From: Zychaea mexicana
Taxonomy: Eukaryota > Mucoromycota > Mucoromycetes > Mucorales > Lichtheimiaceae
Direction of reading: 5' to 3'
DNA length: 64,000 nt
NCBI RefSeq assembly: GCF_025766255.1
Contig: NW_026516665.1
Span: forward strand, 868,001-932,000
This document shows, piece after piece, positions 60,114 through 64,000 of the stretch (position 1 is the first letter of the stretch; every line of letters starts with the position of its first letter). Made by a program: the position numbers and the translations under genes. Below the pieces are notes generated by a model. It saw only the letters and a list, made by a program, of their open reading frames with translations. It made no database searches and was not told the origin of the DNA.

Positions 60114-62875
60114 ATGGCTGCACCGCAAGAGCCCAAGATTGATTTTAATTTTTACGAACAGCCCAGTACGATCTCGTACTTTGATCCAATAGTCGACACT
60201 CTGCGTAGCGATCTGGAATCTGAAGGTGCCGACACGACCTTTACGGCTCCAGGCCTGGCGCACTTTGTAGCCAAGTTCCAGCAATTCCAACAAGACGCCC
60301 TGGGTCCATCGATCGCTGAAACGGCCAGAAAAAACGACACGACAACAAACTTTCCTTCGCGCATTCCTGTGTCCTTTTTCCGCGTCAACAGCAACCTTAC
60401 AAAAACATCGCCTCTTTACACCGTTTTAAAAGCAGCTTATTCGTTCCAATCTGACAAAGACATTAGTGATTGGCAGTTTGACGCACCGGAAGAAAAAGAC
60501 GTATACCTTGAGCTTGTGCAGCATATTAAACGATCGCTGGAATCCTCCAACTTGTATACAAACCCAGTTGTTGCATTTGATCAAACCATTGATGCAGACA
60601 CAAAATCGGATTTGGAGAAAAAGATTGTAGCTTTGGGTGGTAAGTTACGTGTTTTCTGCACAAGTGGACCTTTTTTGTATTTTATCAGAAAATTGGATGT
60701 TAATAGAATAAGGAACATTTTTTGTCAAATAGGAAGCATGTCAAGCAACATTTCAACGGCAACACATATCGTGTACAAAAGCGAGCAGCCTAAACAGGAC
60801 GAAAAACGCGCTTTTCGGGCACTCGAGAAGAAGGATGGAAAGGTGTTTGTACACTGGATGTGTCTCCCAGACTCGCACGACTGTTGGATCGACGAAGCTG
60901 AGCAGCAGCAATATCGCGATGTGACTAAAGAAGCAGAAACCGATCAGCGACCGCAGCAATCGCACGTCAGTGCCAGTTGGGTCACGGATAGCTACAAATA
61001 CAACGAATGGATGAACCCGGTGGATTACGTGCATGAAGACAAGTCCAGCGCAAAATCTGGGGTGAAACGAACCATGGAGGAGAGCTCTTCGTTTGGTGAT
61101 GAAGCAGGTCCTGTAAAAAAGTCCCGCACGCCTCAGCCCAACGAAGATAAGGTGGCAGCAGCACCAGCACCAGCAGCAGCGACTACAGAGGGCGAACCAA
61201 TGGAATTAACAACCGAAACGAACGGTGTCAATGCCGATTCTTTGGTAGCTCAACAACGGCAACGCGACGCTGCGCGCAAATATATCTCTATACAAACACA
61301 CGAAATCATTATTCCCTCATACGCAGCTTGGTTCGACCTCAGCGTGATCCACGATATTGAACGACGATCGTTACCTGAATTCTTCAACAATCGCAATCGA
61401 ACCAAGACGCCTTCAGTATACAAGGACTACCGCGACTTTATGATCAATACATATCGCTTGAATCCAGTCGAATATCTTACGGTAACAGCATGTAGACGTA
61501 ATATGACCGGTGATGTTTGCGCTATCATCCGCGTGCACGCATTCTTAGAACAGTGGGGATTAATCAATTACCAGGTAAAGCGACGTGAATAAGGATGGAT
61601 TTGATTTTTTTGTGGTATTTATGAACATTGGTGTATTATCACTTATAGGTTGATCCTGATGCTAAACCATCCAACATTGGCCCTCCATTCTCTGGTCAAT
61701 TCAAAACTATTGCCGACATGCCCAAGTTATTAGGCGCCAACAATAACACCCAACTGCCGGTGGAAGCCGCTACCAAAACAGAATCTGCCCCAGACAAAGA
61801 AGAAGATACAAAGACATCTGTCAAGCTGGATCCAAATCTCGAACTTCGACACAACATTTTCGAAACGCCAGCAACAGAATCAGCAGCTGGGTCCACGAGC
61901 AAAGAGTGTGTATCGTGCTCTAAGCAATGTGGTAAGGTACGATATCGTAACGGCGAAACCTATGTTTGTGGGGACTGCTACAAAGAAAAGAAGCTGCCTG
62001 CCGACACAACCGCGGAGGATTTCACCGAAGACCAGACCAAAGAGAACGCTGAACCATGGACTGAACAAGAAGATTTGTTGTTGCTCGAAGGTCTGCGCAT
62101 GTTTGAAGATGATTGGAATGCAGTGGCAGATCATGTCGGTACACGATCACGCGACGAATGTATCCTTCACTATCTCCACCTGCCAATTGACGACCCTTAT
62201 GTCGACAGCGAAATATCCAAACTGGGTTTGCTCCAGTTCGATAAGTCAAAGGCAATTGAAAACCCCATTATGTCAGTGGTCGCATTCCTGGCATCGACTG
62301 TAAAACCTGAAGTCGCCGCTGCAGCTGGACAGCAACGGAATCTAGAGGAGAACAAAGAAGAAGATAAAGACACGGCATCCGAAAAGGCACGGGAAAAGGA
62401 GAACGACGAGGCCCGCATGACTACATACAACCTGATCCGCACCAAGCTGCGCTTCTTCGAAACCAAGGTGTCACAGTATGAAAAACTCGAAGAATTTGTG
62501 GAGCAGGAGCGACGAAAACTGGAACGCGAACGATACCAGCTCAACATAGACCGCTTATCTTTAAAGGACACCATTACGCAAGTTCAGCGCGAAGCAGAAA
62601 AGCGCGGAAGCTCTGCCAGCGCAAATAGTATCACTCCAGCACAAATCCAACAGCAAATCGCCGGCGGTGTCATGGCTGGTGGTGGTGCCGGAAACCAAAT
62701 GTACATGAATCCCGGGCAGCCCAATCCTATGCAGATGCAGCAGCAACAGCACCAGCACCAGCAGCAACAACAGCAGTTCCAAATCCAGATGCAGCGACAA
62801 ATGCAGGCTCAGCAGCAAGGCCATCAATTCCAACAGCCACCGCCAGGGCACAACTATAACATGATGTCCTTTTAA
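60114..62875 (+). CDS. SWIRM/SANT chromatin-remodelling subunit (Swi3/Rsc8/SMARCC)
   Basis: Core scaffold of SWI/SNF or RSC remodelling complexes. Exon 1 starts MAAPQEPKIDFNFYEQPSTI and carries the N-terminal MarR/BRCT-like module. It continues after a 93-base intron (60640-60732) into MSSNISTATHIVYKSE and VHWMCLPDSHDCWI. A nuclear-type KRTMEESSS/KKSRTPQP linker follows. The SWIRM domain reads EIIIPSYAAWFDLSVIHDIE, ERRSLPEFFNNRNRTKTPSV, and spans the second intron (INYQ|VDPDAKPS). A zinc motif is CVSCSKQCGKVRYRNGETYV with CGDCYKEK. The SANT domain is EPWTEQEDLLLLEGLRMFED. A C-terminal coiled coil (QYEKLEEFVEQERRKLERER) and a Gln/Met-rich tail end NYNMMSF. One such gene usually serves both complexes in fungi, so Swi3 and Rsc8 cannot be told apart. 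Confidence 0.95.
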
Positions 62876-62925
62876 GTAGTCTTTATTTTTTTTTTCCTGG
62901 TAGATATGCAATAAAAAATACAAAA

Positions 62926-64000
62926 TTATTTGGCGACTTTATTGTAAAAGTTGCTTCGTTTCAAACCCATTGCCGTCTTGTACGGTGCAGTGATAGGAGG
63001 CTGGAGTGGATCGAGTGATTTGTGTGTTTCCTATAAGAGTGATACGGATTAGTTTCTAATGTCCTGTTTTCATCAAGGGAGGGAACGGCTTACTTCAAGT
63101 GGATATGTCCGATCAGCATCGTAGCCACTAACAAATAATAACGCTTAATCAGTGCCTCTTTTTACACATGCTTTCTACATGCGAGAAATATGGTTGCCTT
63201 ACTTGAGATCTCCACATGCGGTAAAGGGTACAATGACTCTATTTGAACCCACCAACTCGTTCATATCATCTATTACGCACTGGTAAGCAATGGTCTATCA
63301 TATATCAAACTACACATTTTCCAGTTTTACCATATTGCATGTCAAGCAGTGGGTTCGCCATGTTGGGAACATAGCCTTCCGGTGGTTGATAGCCTTGACA
63401 GACAATAAATGCCTCTGTAAAATGGTATCATCTTTAGCTAATCCTATTTCTGTATACCATGATTATTTTGATTCGTGACAGTTACCTATACTGGAGTTGC
63501 GGGAGCTTCTTGGTTTGCTACACGTTACAGTCGGGAAAAAGATCTTGAGCTGTGCGTATAAGAGCGTAATATCCTTGCCACGGAAGATTTTGGCGACAAA
63601 GGTTCCGCCAGGACGAAGCACGTGCGTAGTAATGTTCAAGGCCTTAACCCATTCATGTTAGCACAAAACATATCTCCCTGATGTTTATAAAACAGATTAC
63701 AAAAGTAGACATACAGCGAGCAGCAATTGAGCTTGGATATATTCGTCCATGTCATGAAGTCCCGTTACTGTACGTTATTCCATCCAGTCAGTTTCCTGAT
63801 CCACACCTCCGTTTGCCGCTTCTTTGCATGAATCGCGTAACTTACCGTCCGGTGCGCCATCACATACAACGATATCAGCCAGTTCGCCCTCGAAATATGA
63901 GATAATCTGATCTGCTGTGGATTTTTTGGTAATATCACCTTGGAGCTGAACTACACCATCCAGCGGCGCCTGTAAAAGCCATGTGTTTTTTTTTGCATAA
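62926..64000 (-). CDS. TRM7: Trm7/FtsJ tRNA 2'-O-methyltransferase, 3' part
   Basis: Methylates ribose 2'-OH at positions 32 and 34 of the anticodon loop of tRNA-Phe, tRNA-Leu and tRNA-Trp, with Trm732 and Trm734/Rtt10 partners. The gene is cut by the window edge. From the edge inward the minus strand reads [20 protein letters not shown], then [20 protein letters not shown], the SAM-binding half with the catalytic Asp. It goes on to [20 protein letters not shown] with the catalytic Lys, [20 protein letters not shown] and [20 protein letters not shown]. The final exons give [20 protein letters not shown] and end NFYNKVAK. It is convergent with the Swi3-like gene, with just 50 bases between stops. 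About six exons in the window, several only 20-70 bases long. Confidence 0.94.

Overview
The window is nuclear DNA from an early-diverging filamentous fungus, most likely Mucoromycota (Mucorales-like). This is inferred from the gene content (Tul1/Dsc1 ligase, Gyp7 TBC protein, Hal4/5-type kinase, Aim41, Qcr7, complex I 23 kDa subunit), from the many short GT-AG introns with GTAAGT-like donors, and from the Gln/His/Asn/Ser repeats in regulatory proteins. I see no rRNA, tRNA, CRISPR array, operon or bacterial gene.

Layout. 1-776: 3' end of an Hsp90 gene. 972-13177: five genes, all on the minus strand: a TM9 superfamily (nonaspanin) protein, a PAP2-type lipid phosphatase, a J-domain membrane protein, a Gyp7/TBC1D15-type Rab GAP and a mitochondrial Aim41/YqeY protein. 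13.2-21.4 kb: a gene-poor stretch with a degenerate tandem repeat and scattered coding-like fragments. 21.4-24.4 kb: a Golgi/endosomal RING ligase (Tul1/Dsc1). 25.8-32.9 kb: three consecutive plus-strand regulators full of homopolymers: a bHLH factor, a Hal4/5-type kinase with a DFD instead of a DFG motif, and a TBRG1-like FYRN/FYRC protein. 34.7-39.0 kb: Prp43 helicase and proteasome alpha-2. 39.2-46.5 kb: a USP30/Ubp16-like deubiquitinase, an orphan Gln-rich protein, an F-box-like protein and Qcr7.

46.5-51.3 kb is repeat-like. It holds a pogo-like DNA transposon (47739-48700) with 25-bp perfect terminal inverted repeats and a TA duplication, followed by decayed coding fragments. An enoyl-CoA hydratase/isomerase gene, a broken gene fragment (52671-53056) and the complex I 23 kDa subunit come next. 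54.7-58.9 kb is sparse but contains a credible small three-exon orphan gene (56999-57602). The window ends with mitochondrial ribosomal protein uS5m, a Swi3/Rsc8 chromatin-remodelling subunit and the 3' part of the Trm7 tRNA methyltransferase.

There is no operon-like pathway. Recurrent themes are nuclear-encoded mitochondrial proteins (Aim41, Qcr7, complex I 23 kDa, uS5m, the probable outer-membrane USP30-like enzyme), protein quality control (Hsp90, Tul1, proteasome, deubiquitinase, F-box, J protein) and endomembrane traffic (TM9SF, Gyp7, Tul1). Exon boundaries were read by eye from splice signals and continuity of conserved protein sequence; no alignment was run.
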